A stretch of DNA of 64,000 bases, taken from the NCBI GenBank assembly GCA_028753945.1, contig JAPNXP010000015.1:682001-746000 (forward strand), in the 5' to 3' direction. The notes beneath the pieces were generated by a model that did no database searches, was not told the origin of the DNA, and saw only the letters and a list, made by a program, of their open reading frames with translations. Positions 22,338 through 36,600 of the stretch are shown here, in pieces (the stretch's first letter is position 1; every line of letters starts with the position of its first letter). The DNA is from Hexactinellida sp. DTS-2022. Taxonomy: Eukaryota > Porifera > Hexactinellida. The position numbers and the translations under genes are program-made.

Positions 22338-22992
22338 CATAACTCTCACCACTAACACTATCCAATTAGTAATTTAATTTAATTAATAAATATTAAATTG
22401 TTTATCGTTCTGTTTCTTAGTCAGGTCATGTAGGCATGCGCGATGCGCCTCTAGGCGCGTAATTTGAAAGGAAACTTTTCTAGGCGCGGTGGAAAATCGA
22501 TAGTGCTCTTCATTAAACTTAATCTAGGCGCAGAAAATTCTGCCTGGATCACCCAAACGAATGCAACTGCAGTAATAAACCACAATGCTATTATGTGTCA
22601 CGTAATGACTTTATTCTATAATAATATTATTGGGCGAACTCGCGGAAGTTTAATCACGCTTGAATAATTTTTGTTGAGCTTTTCATCATAATAATGTCAT
22701 ACTTCCTAGCGCGTAAAACTCCACCTATTCATTCAATCGGTAATAGGCACTATATTTATTTATTCGCGAAACTAATATAAATCAATACATTCATACTATT
22801 TGTCTAGTTACTCACTCTATTGAATTGTAATTTATCCCTAGTTTAGTTTACAATACTACATACAAACTCTATTCACATTTGTTTGGTATAAAAGCAAATA
22901 CTATTGCAACATTTATCAGTTTTGTCTTTCCACTAATATATTTGTTTTCGCAATTAGTTGAATTAGCTTACACATTTTGATTGCAACAGCCA
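22338..22992. other. Promoter region of ZCCHC24
   Basis: Contains three TCTAGGCGC words in about 75 bp (22450-22525), an unusually GC-containing cluster in an AT-rich spacer. A short ORF at 22464-22667 has no family features. Confidence 0.4.
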
Positions 22993-25445
<2,453 letters not shown>

Positions 25446-26492
25446 GCTTTTCTTAGGGGTGGGTAGTATGTCTTCTTTACTCGCCTCTTTACCTTGTGAA
25501 GGTACAACGGCCGTACTTATCTAGCTGTTGTAAGTATTTTATCTCGTTTTTATTTTTGTATCTCCAATCTCGTTGTGTTTATCTACTGCCTATGAATTCC
25601 CAATATACTCTATAGTTCTAGTGTAGTGAGTAGTGCCCGTTAGATTTGTAAATATTGCTTCTCTTTCTCCAGATTCCCACAATTTACTTGTGTTCGGAAT
25701 GTTGATCGATTTATCTCAGCAATATTCTGATGGTGTTTTTTCTACTTTGATTAGTTCTCAGCATAGATTTGGTCCATTTATTATCCTATATCTTTATTCT
25801 TGTGTGTTGGAACGATACTTATTCGATTCTATAGATTCAGTACTATTGGTATTTTGGATTTCGTGCAATTTCTTAATATATATTCTCGTAGTGACAGGTT
25901 GAGCGTTTAACTTTCGTTATTGATATTATTTGTTGTGTGTCTTTTCTTATTTGGGTTTGGATTAGTTTATATTAATAAGAATATACATGTTTGATATATC
26001 TTTATATGCTATGGGGAAATTATGTATAATCTGTATGGGGGAATATGAACGGAGTATATTTACTATGCCTCGTATTCTTAATTCGTTTATAATTCATAAA
26101 CGGACAGCCCTTTACTGCATCGGTGTATATTGATTCCAGTTATTGGTCTCAAATGGTTCTATACAAAGTAATACTGTATTCACTAACTTCGAATTGAAAC
26201 TAATCAGCAACTTCTGAGTTTGGAGGACATTGTTATGTAACTTCAGTTTTATGTATCATCAATTCGGATTCATCCCAAGGGGTAAATTTTAAGTTATGCT
26301 GTGTTTTAAATTATAGATTTACGACATGGGTTTCCTAGGTTTATAGTTTATCCCAGCCCAATGGTATCAATCGATTAATTACTAATTACCACTCTAATGT
26401 GTCAAAAACGATATACCTGATAGAGTCAGATAGACTAACTTAGTTATATGGTCGTTCATTACTACTAAGTACCACATTTGATATAGACTACA
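25446..26492. other. Long T-rich spacer between ZCCHC24 and PSMA3
   Basis: No supported coding region over more than 1 kb. A weak 89-codon ORF (25633-25902) is hydrophobic and AT-driven. It likely holds the ZCCHC24 3' UTR and PSMA3 promoter. Confidence 0.5.
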
Positions 26493-27260
26493 ATGAGCTC
26501 AATCGGCACTGGTTACGACGTGTCAGCCGGCCAGTTCTCCCCGGACGGCCGCGTGTTCCAAGTGGAGTACGCACACAAGGCAGTCGAGAACAGCGGGAAC
26601 GTAGTAGCCCTTCGGTGCTCGCAGGGGGTCGTGTTTGGGGTGGAGAAGTTAGTAACGTCAAAGCTGTATGAGAAGGGGGCCAATACGCGTCTCTTCGCGA
26701 TAGACGAGCACATCGGCATGGCCGTAGGGGGCGTGCTAGCGGACGGTAGACGCGTGGTGCAGATAGCGAGAGACGAGGCCTCGAGCTACCGGTCCAGCTA
26801 CGGCATGCCCTGTCCGCTCCACGTGCTGAGCGACAGGGTAGCCAGCTATCTGCATGTGTACACCTTATACGGGTTCACACGACCCTTGGGCTGCAGTGTT
26901 ATGCTGGGCAGCTTCGATGTGAAGGCTGATAAGCCAGAGCTGTTCATGATAGAGCCCTCTGGGACCTGCTGGGGGTACGTGGGGTGCGCGGTCGGTAAGG
27001 CGAGACAAGCCGCGAAAACCGCAATCGAGAAAGTGATTGTGAACAAAGAGATGGGTATCGAAGAGCTGGTGAGAGAGACAGCTAAGGTAATATACGTAGT
27101 GCATGACGAAATGAAGGACAAGCATTTCGAGCTCGAGCTGGGTTGGGTTGGGAAGCCCTCAAACGGTCTATACGAGAGACTTCCCGAGAAGCTATATTTG
27201 GAAGCTGACAAGTTCGGTAAGGACGCTCTGGTGGAGTCAGATTCGGACGAGGACATATAG
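26493..27260 (+). CDS. PSMA3: 20S proteasome subunit alpha-7 (PSMA3)
   Basis: An intronless 255-aa protein, the family length. It starts [20 protein letters not shown] followed by VFQVEYA, the alpha-subunit signature that gates the 20S ring. Further markers are [60 protein letters not shown] and FELELGWVG. The acidic C-terminus ESDSDEDI resembles the phosphorylatable tail of vertebrate PSMA3. Alpha subunits lack the catalytic Thr, as here. AATAAA occurs downstream near 27439. Confidence 0.97.
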   Translation: MSSIGTGYDVSAGQFSPDGRVFQVEYAHKAVENSGNVVALRCSQGVVFGVEKLVTSKLYEKGANTRLFAIDEHIGMAVGGVLADGRRVVQIARDEASSYRSSYGMPCPLHVLSDRVASYLHVYTLYGFTRPLGCSVMLGSFDVKADKPELFMIEPSGTCWGYVGCAVGKARQAAKTAIEKVIVNKEMGIEELVRETAKVIYVVHDEMKDKHFELELGWVGKPSNGLYERLPEKLYLEADKFGKDALVESDSDEDI

Positions 27261-28118
27261 CCTAGTATAACTGTAGAGTGAATGAGCAATTGGTATATTC
27301 TATGAGTTTAGTTTGTGAGTGTGTCACAATTTATTAAATTGGCTGAGTATCTCTCCCATGTAGGGTATTACATCAGGTAGCTTGTCTGTAGAACGGAATG
27401 TTGTAAGCCAAATGCCTTCACAAACGCTAAATAATCGTGAATAAATTATTTTATTTGGGATATCTCTACCTCTTATAATAATTAATTCATAAGGGCACAC
27501 GGCCGGCAAATTATTATAACTAATAAAAGTTGTGTGTTTATTCGATAACGAAAGGACTTCCTTTTATGGTTGAAACAGAGGAGATAGGTTAGTATACAGC
27601 TAGAATTCTGGTAGTGGTTCAATTTGTTTAACTTCTTACTAATTAAATAACTCCATTTACGAAATTCAATCAAGTTAGATGTCATCACTGATTCAAATCC
27701 ATACTCGAAATAATACAACAAGTAACTGAAAATACAATCATCATTTGTGTTCTAATAAATAGAACACCAGTCATGGCAATATTTATTGTTGCCAGGATAT
27801 GTAGGCTTTTGTTATATTACATTTATTACAAATATATTCACAGACTAGCATATAGAATAACTCGAGTCTCCACTTATAGCGCAAATAAATTGATATTGTT
27901 TTATTATAAAAAGTTTCCGAAGTGGCTTGGTCCGCTTGACCTAGCAAATAATTTCATAGGAACACCACTAACATATCTGTTTCTGTAGAGCGAGCAGCTG
28001 CATGTCTAAATAAGAGATGTCTGTAGTTATAGCCTGCATGTGTGCGCTAGGCGCATAGGTCTCTGCCTGCTAAGTTGGTTACTTAGTAGTGTATTTTGGT
28101 AGAACCGCGGCATCCGCT
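27261..28118. other. Spacer between PSMA3 and cyclin T
   Basis: Contains one small hydrophobic ORF (27773-27988) described separately; otherwise nothing recognised. Confidence 0.4.
27773..27988 (+). CDS. Possible 71-aa hydrophobic micro-protein
   Basis: ATG 27773 to TAG 27986. Residues 2-22 are strongly hydrophobic (MAIFIVARICRLLLYYIYYK), followed by a basic segment and a second weak hydrophobic end. It could encode a small membrane protein, but Tyr/Ile/Leu richness is also what AT-rich chance ORFs give. No family recognised. Confidence 0.2.
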   Translation: MAIFIVARICRLLLYYIYYKYIHRLAYRITRVSTYSANKLILFYYKKFPKWLGPLDLANNFIGTPLTYLFL

Positions 28119-30258
28119 ATGGCTCACAACGGCGGAATCCGGTACACAGGTCGGGAGGAAAACTGGTACTTCACGAAGGAGGAGCTGGACAGGACTCCCT
28201 CCACCAAACACATGGACAAATCCAAGGAGCTGATCTCCCGACAGCAAGCGGCTAGCTTTATTCAGGACATGGGCCTGCGTCTGAAGGTGAGCCAGGTAAT
28301 CATCAACACCAGCGTGGTGTACATGCACAGGTTCTACATGCACCACTCATTCAAAGTGTTCCACCGGAACCACATAGCCACCGCCTGCATATTCCTGGCC
28401 TGCAAGATAGAGGAGCAGCCCATACGCATATTCGAGATCGTAAAGGTCTCCCTCGTCTCCAAGGGACAGTCCATAAGCGGACTCGACAGGAAAACGTAAG
28501 CACTAATTAGCTACACACTTGTTTGTCCATATACAGTAGTTCTCACTACCCGACAGTCCCAAGAAAGTTGTCAAAAAGTATTGTAAATTAATACAGTACT
28601 ATCCGTGCTAGAATAAGTGGTCAATCGTAAGTACAGGTGCCATTATATTAGTCTGCTTATCGCATACAAATTGATATATTAATTAAATGAGCATCCTTAT
28701 ATGTAGACGGTCTATAAAGCCTATATAAACTAAGCTAAATATTTGTAGACCGTCTATAAATTTTGTATACCAAAATCCCCTGCCGTCTATGGGTAATACT
28801 ATGGTATATGTAAGAAAACCTGGTCTAGAAATAGACGGTCTACATACAAGTTATTTAATATTAAAATTGGCCTAACAGTATAGTCTGTTCTCTCTTGATT
28901 GACTTGGGTCTGGTTTGCCTCTAGCCCCGAGTACCTGCAGCTGGAGGAGCGCATAAAGAACCACGAAATACTTCTGCTGCAGACGCTGGGCTTCGAGGTG
29001 GCTATCGACCATCCGCACCACTACCTCCTGAAGGGCACCCAGCTGGTTAAGATGACGCGAGACATCGCACAGATCTCCTACTTCATGGCGCACAACAGTC
29101 TCCTGCTGACCACCATGTGTCTGGAGTACAAGCCGCAGACGGTGGCCTGTGTCTGCATTAATCTCTCCTGTAGATGGAAGGACATTGTGATACCCCTCAG
29201 CTCCGAGAATAAGCACTGGTGGAAGTACATAGACCCGAGTCTCACGCAGGAGAAGCTCACTGATCTCACGTTTGAGTTTCTAGATATTATCGGGTCTTGT
29301 CCGAGCCGTTTGAAGACTAGGATTGAAGAGTACTGTAAGAACAGGACGGCCCCTGGCCCCTCCCCTTCCCCCCTCCCCCCCGCCCTCTCCTCTCCGGTCC
29401 CCGCTCCCTCTGCCAGGGGCAGCAGCAGCCTCCCCGAGGCCAAGAGGGCGCGCTACTCCTCGGACTCAAGTAATCCCTCCCACTTCCAGGACATGCCCCG
29501 CCCCAACCCCAGCTCTCAGCCCCCGCCCACCCGCCCCTACACAGCCGTAGCTACAGCCACCAACTCAGGTATGAGCATAGCTATTAGGCTATTTAGGCAC
29601 TAACCGGGTACAGTTAACACCGGTTTTTTCTAACCATTTATTTTCAATAATTTTCATATTTTAAAAATAGAAAGAAAAACCGATAGTTAGAAAAAAATCG
29701 ATGAAAAATACTAGTATAGTTGGAATTTCTTACAAAAGATTGCATCACTAATAGTTAGAATAACCCGGGAAGTTAGAATAAACCGAATTCGACTGTATGA
29801 GACATAGCTATTATTCACTAACCAGGTTTAATTAAATGGACTATGGATATATCGTGACTATTTAACTGTGTTCTATCTTCTAGATTAATTCAGAATAAAA
29901 TTGTTATACTCTGTAAACAAACTTATTTACTACAGTATTTAAGTAGTTTATTATTACTGAGTCTACTCATTCACTTATCTCAGGATACCAACCCTCTCAG
30001 CCGCCCCCTCCCGGCACCAAGCTGTCCGGACCCAGGGCCTCCTCCCTCCCCAAGGCCTACCCCCCCGCCCTGCCGGACCACAGGCAGGAGAGACAGAGGA
30101 AGGACACACAACAACAACAACAACAACAACAGACTACACAATACCAACAGCTACCACCACTACCACCTCAGCTACAACAACAACAACAACAACAACCGCC
30201 ACGCCACCTAATCTCTTCATACAAGATCCCACACAGAGACGACAGTAAGAGAATATAG
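28119..30258 (+). CDS. CCNT: Cyclin T (P-TEFb subunit), three exons
   Basis: Exons 28119-28495, 28925-29568, 29984-30258 give 431 aa. Cyclin T pairs with CDK9 to phosphorylate RNA polymerase II. The double cyclin box is clear: NWYFTKEELDRTPS, ISRQQAASFIQDMGLRL, TSVVYMHRFYM, FLACKIEEQP, then ILLLQTLGFEVAIDHPHHYL, QISYFMAHNSLLLTTMCLEY and KHWWKYIDPSLT. After the boxes the protein is Pro/Ser-rich and ends with two poly-Gln tracts of eight and seven residues, encoded by CAA repeats (30108-30200). It is shorter than vertebrate cyclin T1 (726 aa) and lacks a visible His-rich region. A GTG-initiated N-terminal extension is not needed; ATG 28119 starts MAHNGG. Confidence 0.93.
28690..28858. repeat. 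Dispersed repeat with TGTAGACNGTCTAT motif, copy 2
   Basis: In cyclin T intron 1. It includes TATGTAGACGGTCTATAAAG and its inverse ATAGACGGTCTACATACAAG at the other end, so it is itself a TIR element. Related to 19013-19155. Confidence 0.65.
29611..29795. mobile_element. MITE family C, cyclin T intron 2
   Basis: 185 bp between TA dinucleotides. Left end CAGTTAACACCGGTTTTTTC; right end GAATAAACCGAATTCGACTG. Confidence 0.8.
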
Positions 30259-30616
30259 CTCGACAGGTGTCGCCTTAGCTCAATTGGATTTCTCACCCTC
30301 ACTAGGTAACCTATTTAACACATATTTAAGAAGACTGATTATCTTTCTTAGCAGACACGGAGGAAGCAATGTTTGTAGTTTGTTTATTTGTTTGGTCAGT
30401 GGATGGATTGTGAGATTTGACTGACAACTGGTGTACTTCCTGCTTATATTCTGTTACTCTTTTGAAGTTGTGACCTAGCTCTGTAGGGAAGCTTGAATTA
30501 TAAAATTTTATTTAATACACTTGTGTTTCAATCGGGTTTTAAGATTCAGTTGGGAGAGTATACATACATACGAATGATTAGGAACCGTTAGTTAGTTAGC
30601 TAGCAGATACAATGCA
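30259..30616. other. Spacer between cyclin T and PRP16
   Basis: About 360 bp, AT-rich, no repeat or ORF of note. The end includes a two-codon upstream ORF (ATG CAA TGA at 30612-30620) whose stop overlaps the PRP16 start codon. Confidence 0.55.
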
Positions 30617-33600
30617 ATGAGTGCTGAGAGCAGCGATAAGAGTCTTCTGCCAGGTATCAGCTGTGAGCGGGCGGGCGGACTGTTCCTGCAGAAGAGACAG
30701 AAAGGACAAGATCCCAAATCTTCCCCTCTCCCCAAGAGGTCCCTCCTTGGGCTCGACCAGCTGGCTAGGGAGAGAAGAAAGCTGGAATCCGAGGAGCCTT
30801 TCAAGACCCCGCGTCCCAGGCCTGTTCCTGTAGTCCACCCGCGGGAAGGCAGGGAGTACGCGTTTTCTAATTCCAGCGACAAGCGGGGCGTAAAGCGCGA
30901 TCAGCGGGCGGTAGACAGGCGCTATCGGCCGCGGGAAGAGGACACCCCGGGGTCTCTGCACGGGCACAGGGTTAAGGGGCGGGAGAGGTGGGAGGAGAGG
31001 GTGCGGGAGCGCGAAAAGCGACACCCTCTCTACGCCACTTCGCGGCACCACAGGGGGAGCGAGAGGAGCGAGAAGAGCGAGAAGAGCGAGAGGAGAGAGA
31101 GCTCAAGACGGGAGACAGGGGAGTGTACCCCCACTCCTGATCAGAGATTGCACAATCAGATGCTCACACCCTCGCGAGTGGCTTGGGATGAAAACGATCC
31201 AGTAAGCATATACAGTAGAACCTCGTTAGTAGGAACACAATTAATACAATGTTCCGGTTAATACAAACACTACTTGAGTCCCTTCAAAGGCTTTCAATAC
31301 AAATGATATTGGTTAATACGAATTCCGGATAAGGCGAACACATTCTGAAGTCCTCTGGTGTTCATACTAACGAAGTTCTACTGTAAACTGATCCCCTTAG
31401 ACACGTTACAGCAACTAACATAGCCATGTCTATCTAGCAAGAATTATCCAGGAGGGCTAGACGTTCTTATGGGAGTACGATTTTTGGAAATTTTTTAATT
31501 AGGAGCGCGAAGATTTGGAAATCTCCTATATCATAACATTAGTTTGTGATTTAGACGTATGGAAATTGTATCAGCAGGATTAGTAGCGTACTACAAAGCT
31601 GTATAACACACCGCTCTCTAGATATCTGCCACAGACCGTCCCTGGGACAGCCCCGCGCCCAGCAGAGCTCTCTCCCCGGAGCTGTCTCCCTCCCAGGTGT
31701 CCCCCTCCCGCCGCGAGTGGGCGGAGGAGCAGCGGCGCCTGGACCGCGCCTGGTACGCGCAGGAGGAGATGGGAGAGGCGTTCGACGCGACGCACAGCGA
31801 GCTGGCTAACCTGAGGGGCGAGTACGTGCAGCAGAAGGAGGAGCAGGTCCGGAGCAGAGAGACCGCCCGACAGAGGGAGCGCCGGAGGGACACCGAGCTC
31901 TGGGAGGAGAACAGACTCATCGTGAGCGGAGTTATGCGGCGGGAGACCTCGCTGCTGTTCGATGAGGAGGAGGAGGTGGGACGCACACATCTCCTGGTGA
32001 GCATACTTATGTAGGGGACTGTAGTGTAGTGTAGTTATGTATATGGACACTAGGGGAATAATTGTTTCATAATAGAGAGACTTCATAATAAGCAAACTCA
32101 ACTTCATGTTGCTAAATTGAGACCATAGGGCTTGTTCATAATAGAAGTTTTGATAAAATTTATTTCACAATAACCAGACTTGACTGTAATAGGAAAATAA
32201 ACTCTAATTATTGTGAATTTATTTCTTGTGGTTTAGATATCGAATCCGGTTCCTCCTTTCTTAGACGGTCGGGCTATATTTTCGCGGCAGCCAGAGCCAG
32301 TCGTGCCTATCAAAGACCCGACTTCAGATCTCGCGGTTCTCAGCAAGAAGGGCTCTAAACTTGTTAGGTACCATCGCGACGAGAAAGAGCGTAAAAAAGC
32401 GCAGAAGAAGGAGTGGGAGCTGGCCGGGAGTAGAATGGGAGAAATCCTTGGTGTCAAATCGGAGCATAAGGACTCAGACAACGAGGACGACGCAGAGGGC
32501 ACCAGCTACAAGAGCAGTCATCAGTTCGCTAAGTACATCAAACAGAGCAGGGAGGAGGGCAGCAGCAACTTCTCCCGCTCCAAAACACTTCTGCAGCAGA
32601 AGCAGTACCTGCCTATCTACGCGGCGAGAGAGGAGCTAATGCGACTCATAAGACAGAACAGAGTTATTATAATCGTAGGGGAGACAGGCTCTGGGAAGAC
32701 TACACAGCTTACGCAGTACTTGTACGAGGAGGGAATGAGTCGGTTCGGGACTATAGGGTGCACGCAGCCCAGGCGAGTAGCGGCCATGAGCGTTGCTAAG
32801 CGCGTCTCTCTCGAGATGGGACAGGAGCTGGGGGGGGTTGTGGGGTACTCGATTCGATTCGAAGACGTCACTTCCAGCGAGACCAAGATTAAGTACATGA
32901 CAGATGGGATTCTGTTGAGGTGAGAGCAATAATAAAAAACTTTCTGACAAAAACTTTTTCTCTCGTTAATATTACGAATATGGATAAGGTGAATTATTGT
33001 TAAGGAGTACAGAGTTTAATTCCCCTAGTCTATACAAGTGCATGTATGTGACTCCAGTTAATACGAATTCCGGATAATACGAACAAATTTCTGCAGTCCC
33101 CTGGTGTCCGTATTAACGAGTCTACTGTATTTATATTTGTAGAGAGTCGCTTCGGGATTCTGACTTGGAGCAGTACTCGGCTATTATAATGGACGAGGCT
33201 CACGAGCGGTCGCTGAACACAGATGTGCTGTTCGGTCTGCTGAGGGACGTCGTGGCGCGGAGAAGCGATCTGAAGTTAATTGTGACCTCTGCTACCATGG
33301 ATGCTGAGAAGTTCTCTAACTTCTTTGGTAACGTTCCTATATTCAAGATTCCTGGCAGAACATTCCCAGTTGACATTATGTTCAATAAAGATAATGTTGA
33401 GGACTTTGTAGAGGCGGCAGTTAAACAGGTAAGCATACCATGGATATTGAATGTGCTGTGTCTGGGTACATTTAGTTATAGTAACCTCGTTAGTATGAAC
33501 ACCAGGGGACCGTCAAAGTGCGTTGGCCTTATCTGGGATTCGTATTAATCAATATAATTTTGTATTGAAAAGAATTGAATGGGATTGAAATAGTGTTCGT

Positions 33601-36600
33601 ATTATAACCGTGTTGGTACTAACCAGGGTTTCATACAGGGGGTGGTAGGGGGTGCACTTGCCCCCCCCCCCCCTGCTCCTTCAAGTGCCCCTCCCTAGAA
33701 AACCACTTACACACCGAAGTTTTACTTTATGCCTCCCTTAATAATGTACATATCCCAGATTGCCCCCCTTGCATGCAAATCCTGTATGAAACACTGCTAA
33801 CTCGGTTCCGCTGTTGTAGATAATAACAATCCACCTGTCCGCGGCCGAGGGGGACATCCTGGTGTTCATGCCGGGCCAGGAGGAGATAGAGGTCACTTGT
33901 GACGTAGTATCGGACCGGCTGCAGCAGCTGGACGAGTGCCCGCCTCTGGCGGTTCTGCCGATATTCTCGCAGCTCCCTTCCGACCTGCAGGCCAAGATAT
34001 TCCAGCGGGCTCCGGAGGGAGTCCGTAAGTGCGTGGTCGCTACCAACATAGCAGAGACATCGCTCACAGTGGATGGCATTATGTACGTGGTGGACACCGG
34101 GTACTGCAAGCTGAAGGTTTACAATCCTAAGATTGGGATGGACGCTCTGCAGCTGTACCCCGTGAGTCAGGCCAACGCCACTCAGAGGTCGGGCCGCGCC
34201 GGGAGGACAGGGGCAGGTCAATGCTTCAGACTGTACACAGAGAACGCTTTCAGGTGATACACACTACAGTTAATTATACAAGTTGTATACATGCAACTTT
34301 GTTTATACGAACTCGTTGGGACCAGTCAACACGTTTGGATAATCAATTTAAGGTTGAACTAATTTATGGAATAATATTGGGACCAAAACAGGTGTGTTCA
34401 GATTATTGAAGAGCACTGTAATATGTGAATTATCGCTCACGTACAGCTTATTATACGTATGTATAGGACAACTGAAAATTAGGTTATTTAGGAGTAAATT
34501 GTCAATGCGTGCTTGGGGAAAGATTATTATGACTGTAAATATATGTTAGCTGTCAAGTTAAATCGATATTGTACATTATTTTCTGAAATAAATTCCAATT
34601 AGAAAATATCTATCACTTACAAGTTACAACTAATTTTTGTAATACGTGAACTCATGTTCTTATCTAATACTACTAACTAGGGGTTACTCGTTACTGCGGT
34701 TCCGCAAACTCCGGTGGCACCAGTTGCACTGCCCGTTTCGGAAAGCAGTCCTTTGAGATCTCCGCTATAAAGGCGGGTCCCACGCCGCAGCAGCCGCCCA
34801 CTGCGCTGCAGCCCTTCTCCGCCCACCCCCTCACGATGTCTCTGTACTCCGTCACGCCCAGGGACCGGGTCTTCTGGGGAGTGTCTGTTTCGCTATCGAC
34901 GTGGCTCCAAAACTTGTTAACCGTCTCTTTGTCGGGTAGCGGGTCGGAATTGTTGGCGTAAGCACAAACGTATTTAATGTTCTTCCTCCCTTTCACAGCT
35001 TCCATCACAATGTCTAGTCCTTTGGAGATCGGTCCATGGTTCGAACAGTTTAGCGAGACAGCTAATAAATCCGGGAACTTGTCTAGAATAACTGGCAGCA
35101 CCTCTGCCAAAGGCTCTTCGCTGTGCAGTCTGCACTTATCGTTGTCCTGCAGACTCAGAGATATCCACACTGGCTTGTCAGTCACGCGCATCACGCCCGT
35201 GAGAGCGGCAATCGCTTCATCGAGACTAGACATTGTCTCGCAAATGTAGAAATGCACATAAACAGACAGCGCCTTTGTTATCTCCTCGTATATCAGACTC
35301 GCCGCTTCCATATCCTCAATCTTCTCTCCCAGGTAACTGTAGTTGAGAGGAGGAATGCTCCCTGCTACCGATATGGGTCGCGATATCCCTTCCTCCCTCA
35401 TCGCGGTCACTGCCTGCTCCGCTAGTCTCCCCGACAGTTCCACCAGTTCAAGCATCCTGTCCCGTATACCCGCGTTCTCCAGGTATTTGGGGACCGTAGC
35501 GTAGTTGCTCGTGGTTATGACGTCAGCGCCTGCGTGGATGTACCTCTTATGCAGATCCACTACGTAATCCGGTTTGTGCAGCAAATGGGCTGTGCTCCAT
35601 AGCTTGTGTAGGTCGGGAACCTTCGGATAGCTGTCAGTCAGCTCCACCCCCATTCCTCCGTCCAGGATTAGTCTTATCCCTCTCTGCTGTGTTCTGGGGT
35701 CTGCTACCAATGTTGCCATTTGATGGTGTGCTGTTGTAATAATATATACTAAGCCAGGGTTTATTATAGAATTGTGGGCGATGTTAAATGGTATGAAATG
35801 TTGCAGTGTAAGTACGAATTTGGTGTAATCGCGATTACACCAAGGTGCTGGTGCATTCGCGAAAACACTGGTGTAAGTGCGAATCAATAGATCACTAATT
35901 GATTCGTTCTTACACTGGTGTAGATGTAAGTACGAACTATTGAATATCTAATTTTACATAATTAATTTCAAACAACGTGAGAAACACCCACATATAGGGG
36001 TGAAGGAAGGTTCTTTGCGAATTACTGCTAAAATACTAATCACGAAAAAATCTATATATCTAGATGTGCTTATTTCTACAAAAAATTACAACTACTAAGT
36101 ATATAATGCAAGCCTGCCAGAATTCTTGAAAAATTTCAATCATTGATACAAGTATAATGACTGTAATACACATTTTCGTTGAGGGATAAAATAATTTTGT
36201 GGGCCGTATGTTGTCCATCCTGATATATTGTTAGTTATATAAATACTATCATTTGTAAGAGCATAACATACTAATCTGAAAATAATTATATACGTTTCTA
36301 TATTATACTAACAATTATAATAATGAATCTCGTGAATACAATACTTTTAAGTAATCTACTACACAAAATTACAGATGTTATTTACTGTTACGAATGAGTT
36401 TAATGCTTCCTCAATCTTCTCCTGCTATTTCTCTGAGTCTCGATTTCACGTACACTCTAGTTTTCGATCCACGCTCGAAAATACTCGGTTTGGACTTTCT
36501 AACACCTTTAGATTTAGTCCCAGACTTACTAATGTACTTATCCCGCTTAATCTGGTTCCGAATGGCCTCTGGTACGTCTGGCACAACGAATGCCACCACT

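Noticed and set aside
34221..34409. PRP16 ending shortly after 34253
   Set aside because: The frame after the donor reaches a stop in non-conserved sequence, while exon 6 at 46646 restores the conserved helicase C-terminal region in phase.
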